DNA of 64,000 nucleotides from Rhodococcus sp. IEGM 1381 (GCF_030056795.1 NZ_JASHKQ010000001.1:496001-560000); one strand, 5' to 3'. Counted from the stretch's first letter, positions 38,470 to 50,215 are shown. Numbers and translations: made by a program. The notes: a model not told the origin generated them from the letters alone.

Positions 38470-39896
38470 CCCTCGTTCTCCGCTATGCCGCCCGCAGCGA
38501 CCGCGGTCTGGTCCGCTCCAACAACGAGGACTCCGTGTACGCCGGAGCTCGGCTGTTGGCACTGGCAGACGGTATGGGCGGTCACGCTGCCGGTGAAGTG
38601 GCCTCGCAGTTGATGATCGCCGCGTTGGCCCACCTCGACGACGACGAGCCCGGTGAGGATTTGCTGGGCAAGCTCGAGGCGGCCACCCGTGAAGGCAACG
38701 CGTCCATCGCCGATCAGGTCGAGGACGAGCCCGAGCTCGACGGCATGGGCACTACCTTGACAGCAATCCTGTTCGCGGGCAAGCGAATCGGGCTTGTTCA
38801 CATCGGCGACTCACGCGCATACATGCTGCGCGACGGATCGCTCACCCAGATCACCCGCGACGACACCTTCGTCCAATCACTCGTCGACGAGGGCCGCATC
38901 ACCGCCGAGCAGGCGCACACGCACCCGCAGCGATCGCTGATCATGCGTGCCCTCACCGGCAACGAGATCGAGCCGACGCTGACCGTCCGAGAGGTGCGAG
39001 CAGGCGACCGGTACCTGCTGTGCTCCGACGGCCTGTCCGATGTCGTCAGCGACGAGACCATCGAGAACACGATGAACGAGGGCGAAACCGGTCCCTGCGC
39101 CGATCGTCTCATCGAACTCGCACTGCGCAGCGGTGGACCGGACAACGTGACGGTCGTCGTCGCCGACGTCATCGACCTCGACTACGGACAGAGCCATCCC
39201 ATCCTCGGTGGCGCCGCCAGCACCGAGGACGAGGAGGACGCTCCTCCCCCCAACACCGCAGCAGGACGCGCCGCGGCGATGCGACCGCCTCGCTCGACGC
39301 CCAAGCGCGTCACCACACCGGTGGTCACCCCCGAGAAGAAGTCGCACAAGCTGCGCTGGACGCTGATCGCCCTCACCCTGGTGTTGCTCGCCGCAATCGG
39401 TGCGCTCGTTGCCAATTCGATCATCAAGGGCAACTACTACGTCGGCGCCGACAACAGCAAGGTCACGGTGCTGCGGGGCCTCCCCGGCTCGGTGCTGGGG
39501 TACTCGCTGCAGAGCGTGGAACTGACCGGATGCCTCGACGGCGATGGTGCCGTCACGTTGACCGCCCCGGACGCTGCGCCTGCTGACTGCATTCCGTTCG
39601 AGATCGACGACCTTCTGCCTGCCGCACGCGAGCAGGTCACGGCCGGGCTACCGTCGGGATCGCTGAACGATGCGCGCGGCCAGGTGGAGCGGTTGGCTTC
39701 CGGTGATCTGATGCAGGTGTGCGAGACCGAGCCCGTGGTCACGACAACGGTCGAGCCCGCGCCGACGACGATCATCCCGCCGCCCGGTGTGCCGTTGCCT
39801 CCGGCCGCCCCTGAGGCCGCCCCGACCACCACCGCGGTGCCGACACCGACGGTTCCGCAGATTCCCGGCCAGAACTGCAGGACCGGTACTCGATGA
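38466..39896 (+). CDS. pstP: Ser/Thr protein phosphatase PstP (PP2C)
   Basis: ~476 residues. Cytoplasmic PP2C domain at about 1-240: SDRGLVRSNNEDSVYAG, LALADGMGGHAAGEVAS and CSDGLSDVV give the metal-binding Asp set (DGMGG). One membrane helix at about 297-318 (WTLIALTLVLLAAIGALVAN) is followed by an extracytoplasmic domain with paired Cys and a Pro/Thr tail. It removes phosphate from PknA, PknB and their targets. GTG 38466 overlaps the fhaB stop, and its stop overlaps rodA. Confidence 0.95.
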   Translation: MTLVLRYAARSDRGLVRSNNEDSVYAGARLLALADGMGGHAAGEVASQLMIAALAHLDDDEPGEDLLGKLEAATREGNASIADQVEDEPELDGMGTTLTAILFAGKRIGLVHIGDSRAYMLRDGSLTQITRDDTFVQSLVDEGRITAEQAHTHPQRSLIMRALTGNEIEPTLTVREVRAGDRYLLCSDGLSDVVSDETIENTMNEGETGPCADRLIELALRSGGPDNVTVVVADVIDLDYGQSHPILGGAASTEDEEDAPPPNTAAGRAAAMRPPRSTPKRVTTPVVTPEKKSHKLRWTLIALTLVLLAAIGALVANSIIKGNYYVGADNSKVTVLRGLPGSVLGYSLQSVELTGCLDGDGAVTLTAPDAAPADCIPFEIDDLLPAAREQVTAGLPSGSLNDARGQVERLASGDLMQVCETEPVVTTTVEPAPTTIIPPPGVPLPPAAPEAAPTTTAVPTPTVPQIPGQNCRTGTR

Positions 39897-41350
39897 GTTC
39901 CCCCACCTCCGCCGGAGGGTCCTTTCCGAGTCCGCCCGGGGGGTTCGCTCCGGCACCGATCCAATCGAACCGGCGCGGAGTCGAGTTGCTGCTGCTCGGG
40001 GCCGCGGTCCTGATCACCACGATCTCGCTGGTGTTGGTCGAGGCCAGCCAGGAACAGACCATCACCTGGGATCTGGCGAAGTACGCGCTCGCGTATCTCG
40101 CGCTGATGACGGTGGCGCACTTGGCCGTACGACGCTTCGCGCCTCACGCCGATCCGCTACTGCTCCCGATCGTGGCACTCCTCAACGGCCTCGGTCTGGT
40201 GCTCATTCACCGACTCGACCTCGCCGATCAGCAGCAGGCGCAGTATCTCGGTAATCCGATCCCCTCACCCGATGCCAACCAGCAGGTGCTGTGGACGACA
40301 CTGGCGATCGCCGGTTTCGTGGCGTTGCTGGTGCTGTTACGCGACTACCGCACCCTGGCCCGCTACGGCTACACCGTCGGTCTCGCCGGCCTGATTCTTC
40401 TCGCAATCCCGGCGATGCTGCCGTCCGCATTTTCGGAGGTCAACGGGTCGAAGATCTGGATCCGGCTGCCCGGCTTCAGCATTCAACCCGGTGAGTTCGC
40501 GAAAATTCTGCTGCTCATCTTCTTCGCTTCGCTGCTGGTCGCCAAGCGCGAGTTGTTCACCGTCGCGGGCAAGCACGTGCTGGGTATGGACTTTCCGCGA
40601 GCCCGCGATCTGGGTCCGATCCTGGTCGTCTGGATCGTCTCGGTCGGAGTGCTGGTATTCGAGAAGGACCTCGGCACGTCGCTGCTGATCTTCGGAACCG
40701 TGCTGGTGATGATCTACATCGCGACCGAGCGGGTCGGCTGGTTGATCATCGGGTTCGGCCTGCTGATCGTCGGATTCCTGTTCGCGTATCAGGTATTCGG
40801 CCACGTCAAGATCCGAACCGACACTTGGCTGCACCCGTTCGACGACTACAACGACACCGGATATCAGATCGTCCAGTCGATGTTCAGCTTCGCCACGGGC
40901 GGCTTGGCGGGTACCGGCCTCGGAAGCGGTCGACCGTCCCAGGTGCCGTTCGCCAAGACCGACTTCATCATCGCGACCGTCGGCGAAGAACTCGGCCTCA
41001 TCGGCCTGACCGCAGTGCTGATCCTGTACTTGCTGTTCATCATTCGCGGCATGCGCACCGCGCTGGCCGTCCGGGACAGTTTCGGCAAACTGCTGGCCGC
41101 CGGCTTGTCGTTCACGATCGCAATCCAGCTGTTCGTCGTCGTCGGTGGCGTCACCAAGCTCATTCCGCTCACCGGCCTCACCACGCCGTATCTGTCCTAC
41201 GGAGGATCTTCGCTTCTCGCCAACTACCTGCTTCTCGCATTGCTGATCAAGATCTCCGATGCGGCCCGTGAGCCGGCAACCCCCAAGAAGAAGCCCGCTC
41301 CTGCAACACCTATCGCGGACGCGCCGACCGAAATGGTGAAGCGCCCATGA
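39893..41350 (+). CDS. rodA: SEDS peptidoglycan glycosyltransferase RodA/FtsW type
   Basis: 485 residues with about ten to twelve membrane helices. SEDS signatures are KIWIRLPGFSIQPGEFAKIL, QSMFSFATGGLAGTGLGSGR and the C-terminal LTGLTTPYLSYGGSSLLANY. It polymerises lipid II during elongation, working with the transpeptidase PbpA encoded next. ATG 39893 overlaps the pstP stop by 4 nt, and its own stop overlaps the pbpA start (ATGA at 41347). Confidence 0.95.
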   Translation: MSSPTSAGGSFPSPPGGFAPAPIQSNRRGVELLLLGAAVLITTISLVLVEASQEQTITWDLAKYALAYLALMTVAHLAVRRFAPHADPLLLPIVALLNGLGLVLIHRLDLADQQQAQYLGNPIPSPDANQQVLWTTLAIAGFVALLVLLRDYRTLARYGYTVGLAGLILLAIPAMLPSAFSEVNGSKIWIRLPGFSIQPGEFAKILLLIFFASLLVAKRELFTVAGKHVLGMDFPRARDLGPILVVWIVSVGVLVFEKDLGTSLLIFGTVLVMIYIATERVGWLIIGFGLLIVGFLFAYQVFGHVKIRTDTWLHPFDDYNDTGYQIVQSMFSFATGGLAGTGLGSGRPSQVPFAKTDFIIATVGEELGLIGLTAVLILYLLFIIRGMRTALAVRDSFGKLLAAGLSFTIAIQLFVVVGGVTKLIPLTGLTTPYLSYGGSSLLANYLLLALLIKISDAAREPATPKKKPAPATPIADAPTEMVKRP

Positions 41351-42831
41351 ACACTCCTCTACGCCGCGTGTCCATCGCTGTGATGGTCATGGTCGTCGCG
41401 TTGCTCGCCAACGCCACCTACCTCCAGGTCATCAAGGCCGACGATCTGCGAACCGACCCACGCAACTCACGGGTGTTGCTCGACGAGTACTCCCGCCAGC
41501 GCGGTCAGATCTCGGCGGGCGGCCAGGTTCTCGCGTCCTCCGTCGCGACCGACGACCGCTACAAGTACCTGCGTACCTACCCGCAGAACTCGATCTCTCC
41601 GGCCAGCCCGCAGGCCAACGCGCCGATCACCGGCTACTACTCGATGCTGTACTCGAGCAACGGCCTCGAACGGGCCGAGGACCCCGTGCTCAACGGATCC
41701 GACGACCGCCTTTTCGGCGGGCGATTGTTCGACCTCATCTCCGGCCGAGATCCGCGTGGCGGCAACGTCGTCACCACCATCGACCCCGTCGTCCAGCAGG
41801 TCGCATACGACCAGCTCACAGCCAAGGGCTACACCGGTTCGGTGGTGGCACTCGATCCCGCCACCGGCAACGTGCTGGCCATGGCCAGCACCCCCAGCTA
41901 CGACCCCAACCTGCTGGCCAGCCACGACGGCAGCACCACAACGACGGCGTGGGAGAACCTGAGCAACGACCCGAACAAGCCGATGGTGAACCGTGCGATC
42001 TCGCAGACCTACCCGCCCGGCTCCACCTTCAAGGTGATCACCACCGCCGCCGCACTCGAGTCGGGTGCGACGCCTGATACCCAGCTCACAGCCGCGTCGA
42101 ACATCACGTTGCCGGGAACCTCGACGACACTCGAGAACTACAACGGTTCGACGTGTGGCGGCGGCCAGACGGCAAGCCTGCGCGAAGCGTTCGCACGGTC
42201 GTGCAACACCGCCTTCGTCGAGCTGGGCATCGACACCGGTGTGGACAAGATGCGCGACGCCGCGGCTGCTTTCGGTATCGGCGAGGACACCTCCATTCCG
42301 CTCCCCGTGGCCGACAGCACAATCGGCGCGATCGACGACGACGCGGCCCTCGGCCAGTCCAGCATCGGCCAACGCGACGTTGCGCTTACCCCCTTGCAGG
42401 ACGCCGTCATCGCCGCCACGGTCGCCAACGGCGGCGTACGGATGGCCCCGAACCTGGTGCAGCAGCTGCAATCTCCCGACCTGTCCGACCTGTCGAGCTA
42501 CCAGCCGAAGTCCATGGGAGAGGCCATCAGCTCCGATACCGCTGCGACCCTGACCGATCTGATGATCGGCTCCGAGAACAACACCAGTGGCGAGGGAAAG
42601 ATCCCCGGAGTTCAGATCGCCTCGAAAACCGGTACCGCAGAACATGGTTCCGATCCACGCAACACCCCACCGCATGCCTGGTATATCGGATTCGCGCCCG
42701 CGAACGATCCCAAGGTCGCCATCGCAGTCATCGTCGAGGACGGCGGAGACCGAGCGTTGGCCGCAACCGGTGGATCCGTGGCCGCACCCATCGGGCGGGC
42801 CGTCATCGCAGCCGCATTGCAGGGGAGGTGA
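41347..42831 (+). CDS. pbpA: Class B penicillin-binding protein PbpA
   Basis: 494-residue transpeptidase crosslinking nascent peptidoglycan. One N-terminal helix ([20 protein letters not shown]) is followed by a dimerisation region and a transpeptidase domain. The catalytic SxxK is [11 protein letters not shown], SxN is FARSCNTAF, and KTG is [10 protein letters not shown]. Coupled to rodA by a 4-nt overlap. The GGGGAGG for pknA lies just before its TGA. Confidence 0.95.
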   Translation: MNTPLRRVSIAVMVMVVALLANATYLQVIKADDLRTDPRNSRVLLDEYSRQRGQISAGGQVLASSVATDDRYKYLRTYPQNSISPASPQANAPITGYYSMLYSSNGLERAEDPVLNGSDDRLFGGRLFDLISGRDPRGGNVVTTIDPVVQQVAYDQLTAKGYTGSVVALDPATGNVLAMASTPSYDPNLLASHDGSTTTTAWENLSNDPNKPMVNRAISQTYPPGSTFKVITTAAALESGATPDTQLTAASNITLPGTSTTLENYNGSTCGGGQTASLREAFARSCNTAFVELGIDTGVDKMRDAAAAFGIGEDTSIPLPVADSTIGAIDDDAALGQSSIGQRDVALTPLQDAVIAATVANGGVRMAPNLVQQLQSPDLSDLSSYQPKSMGEAISSDTAATLTDLMIGSENNTSGEGKIPGVQIASKTGTAEHGSDPRNTPPHAWYIGFAPANDPKVAIAVIVEDGGDRALAATGGSVAAPIGRAVIAAALQGR

Positions 42832-42838
42832 ACGTAAG

Positions 42839-44205
<1,367 letters not shown>

Positions 44206-44209
<4 letters not shown>

Positions 44210-46143
44210 CGACTCCCCGTACGCTCTCCTCTCGCTACGAGCTGGGCGAGATACTCGGTTTCGGCGGTATGTCCGAGGTTCATCTGGCTCGAGACACCCG
44301 ACTCGACCGCGACGTCGCCATCAAGGTCCTGCGCGCCGATCTCGCCCGCGACCCCACGTTCTATCTGAGGTTCCGACGCGAGGCCCAGAACGCTGCTGCC
44401 TTGAACCACCCCGCCATCGTCGCCGTGTACGACACCGGTGAAGCCGAGACCGAAGCCGGTCCGCTCCCGTTCATCGTCATGGAATACGTCGACGGCGACA
44501 CCCTGCGCGACATCGTTCGCGGCGAAGGACCCATGCCACCGCGCCGAGCCATGGAGGTCATCGCCGACGTCTGTGCCGCACTCGATTTCAGCCACCGCAA
44601 CGGCATCGTGCACCGCGACGTCAAGCCCGCGAACATCATGATCAACAACGCCGGCGCTGTGAAGGTGATGGACTTCGGCATCGCGCGCGCCATCGCCGAT
44701 TCCTCGTCGCCGATGACCCAGACCGCCGCCGTGATCGGAACCGCGCAGTACCTCTCGCCCGAACAGGCTCGCGGCGAGCAGGTCGACGCTCGATCGGACG
44801 TCTACTCGCTCGGCTGCGTGCTGTTCGAGATCCTCACCGGAGAACCACCGTTCAAGGGGGACTCCCCGGTCGCCGTCGCCTACCAGCACGTGCGCGAGGA
44901 TCCCCAGCTACCGTCCCTGGTCAACGACACAGTGCCGCGCGAACTCGACTCGATCATTCTCAAAGCGATGGCCAAGAACCCGGCCAACCGCTACCAGAGC
45001 GCTGCCGAGATGCGAACCGATCTGGTTCGCGTTCTCGGCGGTCAACGGCCGAGCGCGCCGATGGTGATGAACGACGAGGACCGCACCACCATTCTGGGGT
45101 CGGTCGACTCCCGTCAGGCCGACTTCTCCGGGCGGGACAAGCCCGCTGAGGCCGCCGAAGCATCGCGCCCTTCGCGACACACCGGACCCGACGACCAACC
45201 GAAGAACCGACGCGGCCTGAAGATAGCGCTCGCCTCACTCGCGGCCGTGGTCGTCGTCGCGATCGTCGGTGCCTTCCTGTGGTCGCTCGGTCCCGGTGCG
45301 GACCCCAAGACCGTCACGGTGCCGACCGTCGTCGGACTGGCCGGGGATGAAGCCCAACGCCAGCTCGAAGACATCGGACTCCGCGTCACGATCCAGGAGA
45401 AGCCCGATGCGTCGGTGCCGGAAGGATCTGCGATCGGTACCAATCCGGCGGCCGGGTCGCAGACCGAGTCACCCGGAGCCATCTCGCTCGACGTGTCCTC
45501 CGGACCTCAGCAAGTGCAGGTTCCGCGACTGACCGGTCGAACGCAGCAGCAGGCGTCCGACGCGTTGAACGAGGTGGGACTCGAACTCGATCCCACCATC
45601 GCCCGCGCACCGTCGACGCCGGAGAACCTCGACAAGGTCGTCGAGCAGAATCCGTCGTCGGGCGTGAGCATGAACGCCAACTCACAGGTGCGCATCACCC
45701 TGGGATCCGGACCGGCGCAGGTACGCATACCCAACGTCGTCGGCCAGCTCGTCGACGTCGCACAGCCGAATGTGGAGGGTGCCGGCCTCCGCGTGCAGGT
45801 CCAGAACATCGATTCCTCGCAGCCGGTGGGTCAGGTCGTCTCGACCGATCCCGCAGGCGGCACCAACGTCGCCGAGAACACCGTCGTCACGTTGCGGGTT
45901 TCCAACGGAGACAAGATCCCGATGCCGGACCTGTCCGGCCTCACCGATGCACAGGCTCTGACGGCACTGCAAACGGCGGGATGGACCGGAACGGCGTCGA
46001 ACCTGTCGGCGTCGAGGCAGGCGACGCTAGACCCACTGATGGTCGGGCGAATCGTCAACCAGGCTCAGCCTGCCGGCTCCGAGATCAGCAAGACCGACAC
46101 GATCACCGTGAGCATCGGTGCGTTGGGGATTCCCACCGGCTAG
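44206..46143 (+). CDS. pknB: Serine/threonine protein kinase PknB with PASTA repeats
   Basis: 645 residues. Kinase domain at about 10-275: [35 protein letters not shown] and VMDFGIARA. The juxtamembrane segment is rich in Ser and Lys; the helix ([18 protein letters not shown]) lies at about 343-362. Four extracytoplasmic PASTA domains follow ([72 protein letters not shown]), which sense muropeptides or lipid II. Last gene of the seven-gene operon; convergent with trpG/pabA 8 bp downstream. Confidence 0.96.
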
Positions 46144-46151
46144 TAGGCAAC

Positions 46152-46793
46152 TCAGGCGAAGGCTTCGGATACCTGAGCTTCGAGCTTGGCGACGAGGCCG
46201 GCGTCGGTCGGCATGCCGCAGACGGCGAGCCAGTTGGCCAGCATGCGGTGCCCGCCCTCGGTGAGGATGGATTCCGGGTGGAACTGAACCCCGTGAATCG
46301 GCAGCTCGGTGTGCCTCATCGCCATCACGAGACCCGATTCGGTGCGACCGATTATCTCGAGTTCCGCCGGAATGGTGTCTGCACGAACGGTCAGTGAGTG
46401 GTACCGAGTGGCGGTGAAGGGATCGCTCATCCCCTCGAGAACTCCGACGCCCGAATGATGCACCAGGCTGGTTTTTCCGTGCAGCAGTTCCGGGGCTTTC
46501 TCGACGGTCGCACCGAATACGGCTCCGATGGCCTGGTGGCCGAGACAGACTCCCAGCAGCGGCGTCTTCGCGCGGGCGGCGGCCGACACCAGATCCATCG
46601 TGGCACCAGCCCGCTGCGGTGTTCCCGGCCCAGGGCTGAGCAGAATGCCGTCGAACTGGACCGCGACCGCTTCGCGGTCGGTGAGGCGTACGTCGTCGTT
46701 GCGCCAGACCTCGACATCGACGTTCAGCTGGCCCAGGTACTGGACGAGGTTGAAGACGAAGCTGTCGTAGTTGTCGACGACGAGAATACGCAT
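46152..46793 (-). CDS. pabA: Aminodeoxychorismate/anthranilate synthase glutamine amidotransferase
   Basis: ~213 residues, class I glutamine amidotransferase: VVDNYDSFVFNLVQYLGQ, LLSPGPGTPQ, nucleophile LGVCLGHQAIG and the His/Glu pair in GVQFHPESILTEGG. It makes ammonia for a PabB or TrpE partner, feeding folate or tryptophan. The mycobacterial homologue at this place (Rv0013) is annotated trpG although its context fits PabA, so the symbol is a choice. ATG 46793 lies 13 bp after the DUF881 gene. Confidence 0.92.
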   Translation of the reverse strand: MRILVVDNYDSFVFNLVQYLGQLNVDVEVWRNDDVRLTDREAVAVQFDGILLSPGPGTPQRAGATMDLVSAAARAKTPLLGVCLGHQAIGAVFGATVEKAPELLHGKTSLVHHSGVGVLEGMSDPFTATRYHSLTVRADTIPAELEIIGRTESGLVMAMRHTELPIHGVQFHPESILTEGGHRMLANWLAVCGMPTDAGLVAKLEAQVSEAFA

Positions 46794-46806
46794 GTCGACA
46801 GCGTAC

Positions 46807-47631
46807 TCAGCGTGGCTGCGCGTACCGCATGCGCACCGATTCGGTGTAGGCCGGCACAGAGATGTCCGCGGAGGTCGCGACGTCGTAGCGCAGGCCGTAG
46901 CGCAGCGCGTACTGCTCGTACAACCGCACGCCGGGCTCGTTCTGCAACGCTGCGCGCAGCCGGTCATGGTCACCGATCGCCGTCATCACGTACGGCGGAC
47001 TGTATGTCCGGCCGCCGAGCAACAAGGTGTTGCCGATGCAGCGCGGAGCAGACGAGGCCACCAGGCGCTGATCCTGCATCGCGATCGCCGACGCGCCGCC
47101 GGCCCACAACGCGTTGAGCACGCTCTGCACATCGACCTGATGGACCACCAGATCGTCGGGCGAGGCGTCGGATGCATATGCGCCGTCGGGACCCCGGGGA
47201 GCGTCGGCCATCGTCACGGTCAGTCCGGCACCGGACGCGGCCTCGCGCCCAGCCGCGTCGGCGAGGGAATCGATACGCGCCAACGCATCGGCGACGTCGG
47301 TATCGCCGGAGGCGGTGCGCTGCTGGATCGTGTCGACCTGTTGCTCGAGCAGGTCCCTGTTGCCTCGGGCATCCTCGCTGCTGGCACGAGCCGCGTCGAC
47401 GAGATCGGCGAGACGAGTGGTGTCCCCGCTGCGCAGTTCGGTGCCGTCCGAAATATGTCTGGTGGTACCGAGCAGTAGACCGACGACCGCACACACCGCG
47501 ACGGCGAGAACCCACCAGCGGGTGTCGGCGCGGGTCGATCGTCGTGTCACGGGTGCTCGCAATTTGTCCGGTGGGTCGGTGCTGGGCTCACCTGGGTTAG
47601 CGTGTACAGCAACCGGGTCGGTGACTGTCAC
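46807..47631 (-). CDS. DUF881 family membrane protein (Rv0012-like)
   Basis: 274 residues. One N-terminal helix ([19 protein letters not shown]) is followed by an external coiled coil ([19 protein letters not shown]) and the DUF881 domain, with [32 protein letters not shown] and [12 protein letters not shown]. The family is conserved beside division genes in actinobacteria; its role is unproven. GTG 47631 is the start. Divergent from crgA; upstream of pabA on the same strand with a 13-bp gap. Confidence 0.88.
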   Translation of the reverse strand: MTVTDPVAVHANPGEPSTDPPDKLRAPVTRRSTRADTRWWVLAVAVCAVVGLLLGTTRHISDGTELRSGDTTRLADLVDAARASSEDARGNRDLLEQQVDTIQQRTASGDTDVADALARIDSLADAAGREAASGAGLTVTMADAPRGPDGAYASDASPDDLVVHQVDVQSVLNALWAGGASAIAMQDQRLVASSAPRCIGNTLLLGGRTYSPPYVMTAIGDHDRLRAALQNEPGVRLYEQYALRYGLRYDVATSADISVPAYTESVRMRYAQPR

Positions 47632-47676
47632 GGTCCTCGAGGAGACAATAGCCTGGGGATGCGCGACTCCTGCCGA

Positions 47677-47709
47677 TCCACAGGTTCCCGTCGTCAGTTG
47701 TCCACAGGT
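47677..47709. promoter_or_regulatory. Tandem TCCACAGGT repeats with a DnaA box upstream of crgA
   Basis: TCCACAGGT occurs at 47677-47685 and again at 47701-47709. The second is part of TTGTCCACA (47698-47706), a perfect actinobacterial DnaA box. They lie 44-76 bp before the crgA ATG and also in the DUF881 leader. Confidence 0.45.
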
Positions 47710-47752
47710 CGGTCGCAGGACCGACAGCCGTCAAGAACGCGAAGAGGAAGCA

Positions 47753-48016
47753 ATGCCGAAGTCGAAGGTACGGAAGAAGAACGACTACACGATCAACCCG
47801 GCGAACCGCACGCCGGTGAAGGTCAACGCCGGACCGTCTCCGGTCTGGTACGTGGTCCTGATGCTGGGATTCATGCTGGTCGGCCTGCTGTGGCTGATCG
47901 TCTACTACCTCGCCGCGGACGACATCGCATTCATCGGAAACCTCGGCGCCTACAACTTCTTGATCGGCTTCGGCTTCATGGTCGTCGGGCTCGTCATGAC
48001 CATGCGGTGGCGCTGA
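47753..48016 (+). CDS. crgA: Cell-division protein CrgA
   Basis: 87 residues: a basic start ([14 protein letters not shown]), then two membrane helices ([20 protein letters not shown] and [16 protein letters not shown]). Matches actinobacterial CrgA, a septum protein that recruits PBPs and interacts with FtsZ, FtsI/FtsQ and CwsA. ATG 47753 has GAAGAGGAAG upstream. Divergent from the DUF881 gene, with DnaA-box-like repeats in its promoter region. Confidence 0.95.
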   Translation: MPKSKVRKKNDYTINPANRTPVKVNAGPSPVWYVVLMLGFMLVGLLWLIVYYLAADDIAFIGNLGAYNFLIGFGFMVVGLVMTMRWR

Positions 48017-48052
48017 CAGTCGAGCGAGTTACACCGATGTCATTCATCCCCA

Positions 48053-48538
48053 ATGTGGATAAACCCTGTGGATAACTTTTCGAACGATCCACAGGGTGTG
48101 TACGAAGAGCGCTGGGCAACACCCGTCGTTGCCATCGGAGCACTGGTGGTGGGCGGTTTTGCCCTCGGAATCGGTGCCCTGCTGTCCTCCACCGATGCCG
48201 CCGGAACGTTCCTCGTCGGCGTGGCAGCCGTCGGAATGTGGGTGATTGCGGCACTCGCCGCCGCACAGCGTCCCCGCCTGGCCATCACGCGCGACGGATC
48301 GCTGACGATGAAACGCCTCGGCGGCGTACGCACGTACTCCCGCGCCGACATCGTGCGCGTCAAAATCGTGCGCTACCCACGACTCGGCCGACGCGTCCCG
48401 ATGCTCGAACTCGACATCCGCCCACCCGGCGAGGACGACGACCGACTGATCATCTTCGGCAGATGGGACCTCGGCACCGACCCGCGGGACGTATTCGATG
48501 CGCTGGACATACACGGTCTGGTGCCACCCAACGCCTGA
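48053..48538 (+). CDS. PH-domain membrane protein (Rv0010c-like)
   Basis: 161 residues. Two membrane helices (VVAIGALVVGGFALGIGALL and FLVGVAAVGMWVIAALAAA) are followed by a small PH-like domain: RPRLAITRDGSLTMKRLGG, LELDIRPPGEDD and RWDLGTDPRDVFDALDIHG. The last segment is shared with mycobacterial Rv0010c. ATG 48053 or GTG 48068 can start it, and both fall in the DnaA-box-like inverted repeat. Same strand as crgA, unlike Rv0010c and Rv0011c in M. tuberculosis, where both are also co-directional. Repeat copy 8 follows. Confidence 0.82.
   Translation: MWINPVDNFSNDPQGVYEERWATPVVAIGALVVGGFALGIGALLSSTDAAGTFLVGVAAVGMWVIAALAAAQRPRLAITRDGSLTMKRLGGVRTYSRADIVRVKIVRYPRLGRRVPMLELDIRPPGEDDDRLIIFGRWDLGTDPRDVFDALDIHGLVPPNA
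48054..48097. promoter_or_regulatory. DnaA-box pair and inverted repeat over the PH-gene start
   Basis: TGTGGATAA at 48054-48062 and 48067-48075 are two perfect DnaA boxes 13 bp apart. ACCCTGTGGAT (48063-48073) is an exact inverted repeat of ATCCACAGGGT (48087-48097) across 13 nt. The sites overlap both candidate start codons of the PH-domain gene. Confidence 0.5.
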
Positions 48539-48556
48539 AAGCCGAGCGGCCCGGGG

Positions 48557-48612
48557 TACTCGATGTGACGTTCAGTGGCCTTTTCGGGGGTCAATGGCAC
48601 ATCTAGTGGACC
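48557..48612 (+). repeat. Interspersed ~56-bp palindromic repeat, copy 8
   Basis: TACTCGATGTGACGTT and AATGGCACATCTAGTG arms around CAGTGGCCTTTTCGGGGGTC. Between convergent genes (PH-domain on +, rhomboid on -). Confidence 0.9.
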
Positions 48613-48642
48613 TACGGAGGGCCGAAGGCGGACAGGGAACTG

Positions 48643-49572
48643 TCAGATGCCCATCTGCGCGCGGAGGTCGAGCATTCGCACCGCGATGATGCCGAGGGTC
48701 ACCAGAGCGACCGCGATCACCGAGATCCAGGCCATGGACACGCCGGCCGAGGTTCGTGAACTTTCCGGCCCGCGGCGTCCGTTGGGGAGAAACACCAAAC
48801 CCGCGGTGGCGGCAGCACCGGCGACGAGTCCGCCCATGTGACCCCACAGCGAGATGCTGGGGATCGAGATGCTGATGAAGATGTTGAGCGCGATGACGAT
48901 CAGAACCGGTGCCGGGCTTCGCTTGAGCCTGAGCAGGATGACGGCCTGGGCACCCAGTAGCCCGAATACCGCGCCGGAGGCGCCGGCGGTGAGAGACAGC
49001 GGGTTCTCGAACACCATGACCGACGCGCTACCGCCGAGCAGCGACAGGAAGTAGACAGCGAGATACCTGCTGCGGCCCAGGACCAGTTCGACATCGCGAC
49101 CGATGAGATAGAGCGCGAACATGTTGACCAGCAAATGAATCGGCCCGATGTGAACGAATCCATTACCGATCAGGCGAAACACATCGCCCTCGGCCACGAG
49201 CAAACTGTTCAGAGACCACGCCTGAGCCACAGCAGAGCCGGTGAAATTGCTGGTGACATTGCCGGACTGAGCGGCGGTGATGCCGAAGACCACGACGTTG
49301 ATCGCGATCAGGGCGTAGGTCAACGGGGTCTTGGCAGATCGCGTGACCGGCGCTCCGGCGACAGTCTGCGCAGTGCGGACGTTCTTGTTGCCTTCCCGCA
49401 CACAATCGACGCAATGCTGACCTACAGCGGCGGCCTGCAGACACTGCGGGCACGCCGGGCGACCGCAGCGGGAGCACGCCAGACCCGTGGGGCGATCAGG
49501 ATGTCGGACGCACACCGACTGGGGTGGGTTGGGTTGGTCGCCGTACGGGCCACCCCAGCCGGGGTTCGTCAT
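48643..49572 (-). CDS. Rhomboid-family intramembrane serine protease
   Basis: 309 residues. An N-terminal zinc-ribbon-like segment has four Cys pairs (CVRHPDRPTGLACSRC, CPQC, HCVDC). A six-to-seven-helix rhomboid core follows, with the catalytic Ser in AGASGAVFGLLGAQ and His in WGHMGGLVAGA; the IHLLVNMFALYLIGRDVE loop is also typical. It cleaves membrane proteins within the bilayer; the target is unknown. Start ATG 49572 lies 24 bp downstream of the ppiA stop on the same strand, so they may be co-transcribed. Confidence 0.9.
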   Translation of the reverse strand: MTNPGWGGPYGDQPNPPQSVCVRHPDRPTGLACSRCGRPACPQCLQAAAVGQHCVDCVREGNKNVRTAQTVAGAPVTRSAKTPLTYALIAINVVVFGITAAQSGNVTSNFTGSAVAQAWSLNSLLVAEGDVFRLIGNGFVHIGPIHLLVNMFALYLIGRDVELVLGRSRYLAVYFLSLLGGSASVMVFENPLSLTAGASGAVFGLLGAQAVILLRLKRSPAPVLIVIALNIFISISIPSISLWGHMGGLVAGAAATAGLVFLPNGRRGPESSRTSAGVSMAWISVIAVALVTLGIIAVRMLDLRAQMGI

Positions 49573-49596
49573 CGTGAATCTTTCTGTGGAACTGGA

Positions 49597-50133
49597 TCAG
49601 GCAATCGTGACGCTGTTGATGACGACCTCGTCCACTGGACGATCGCCGCGGCCGACCTGCGTGCTCGAGATCGCGTCGACGACCTTCTTGGACGCCTCGT
49701 CGGTGACCTCACCGAAGATGGAGTGCTTGCGGTTGAGGTGCGGGGTCTTGCCGGTGGTGATGAAGAACTGCGAGCCGTTGGTGCCGGGGCCTGCGTTCGC
49801 CATGGCCAACAGGTACGGGCGATCGAACGAGAGCTCGGGGTGGAACTCGTCCTCGAACTTGTAGCCCGGTCCACCGGAGCCGGTGCCGGTCGGGTCGCCG
49901 CCCTGGATCATGAAACCGTCGATGACGCGGTGGAAGACTGCGCCGTCGTAGAACGGTCCGGTCTTGGCACCCGACGCGTTCTGCGTCGTGTATTCCTTCG
50001 ACCCGTCCGCGAGACCGACGAAGTTCGCGACGGTCTTGGGGGCGTGATTGCCGAACAGTTCGATGACGATGTCGCCGCGGTTGGTGTGCAGCGTTGCCGT
50101 TTGGGTCTTGTTTGGTGAAGTCACGTCCACCAT
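49597..50133 (-). CDS. ppiA: Peptidyl-prolyl cis-trans isomerase A (cyclophilin)
   Basis: ~178 residues. Cyclophilin core: IVIELFGNHAPKTVANFVGL, VFHRVIDGFMIQGGDPTGTG, catalytic Arg in FHRV, PGTNGSQFFITTG and HLNRKHSIFGEV. No signal peptide, so cytoplasmic. ATG 50133 starts the conserved domain. It matches Rv0009 of M. tuberculosis in place as well as sequence. Divergent from the CwsA-like gene. Confidence 0.95.
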   Translation of the reverse strand: MVDVTSPNKTQTATLHTNRGDIVIELFGNHAPKTVANFVGLADGSKEYTTQNASGAKTGPFYDGAVFHRVIDGFMIQGGDPTGTGSGGPGYKFEDEFHPELSFDRPYLLAMANAGPGTNGSQFFITTGKTPHLNRKHSIFGEVTDEASKKVVDAISSTQVGRGDRPVDEVVINSVTIA

Positions 50134-50215
50134 CGTGCCATCTCGAGCGACCGGGTAGTTCACAGGTGGTGTATCAGGAGGGTCGATCGGGGTGCTGTTG
50201 TGGAACAGTGAGGGT

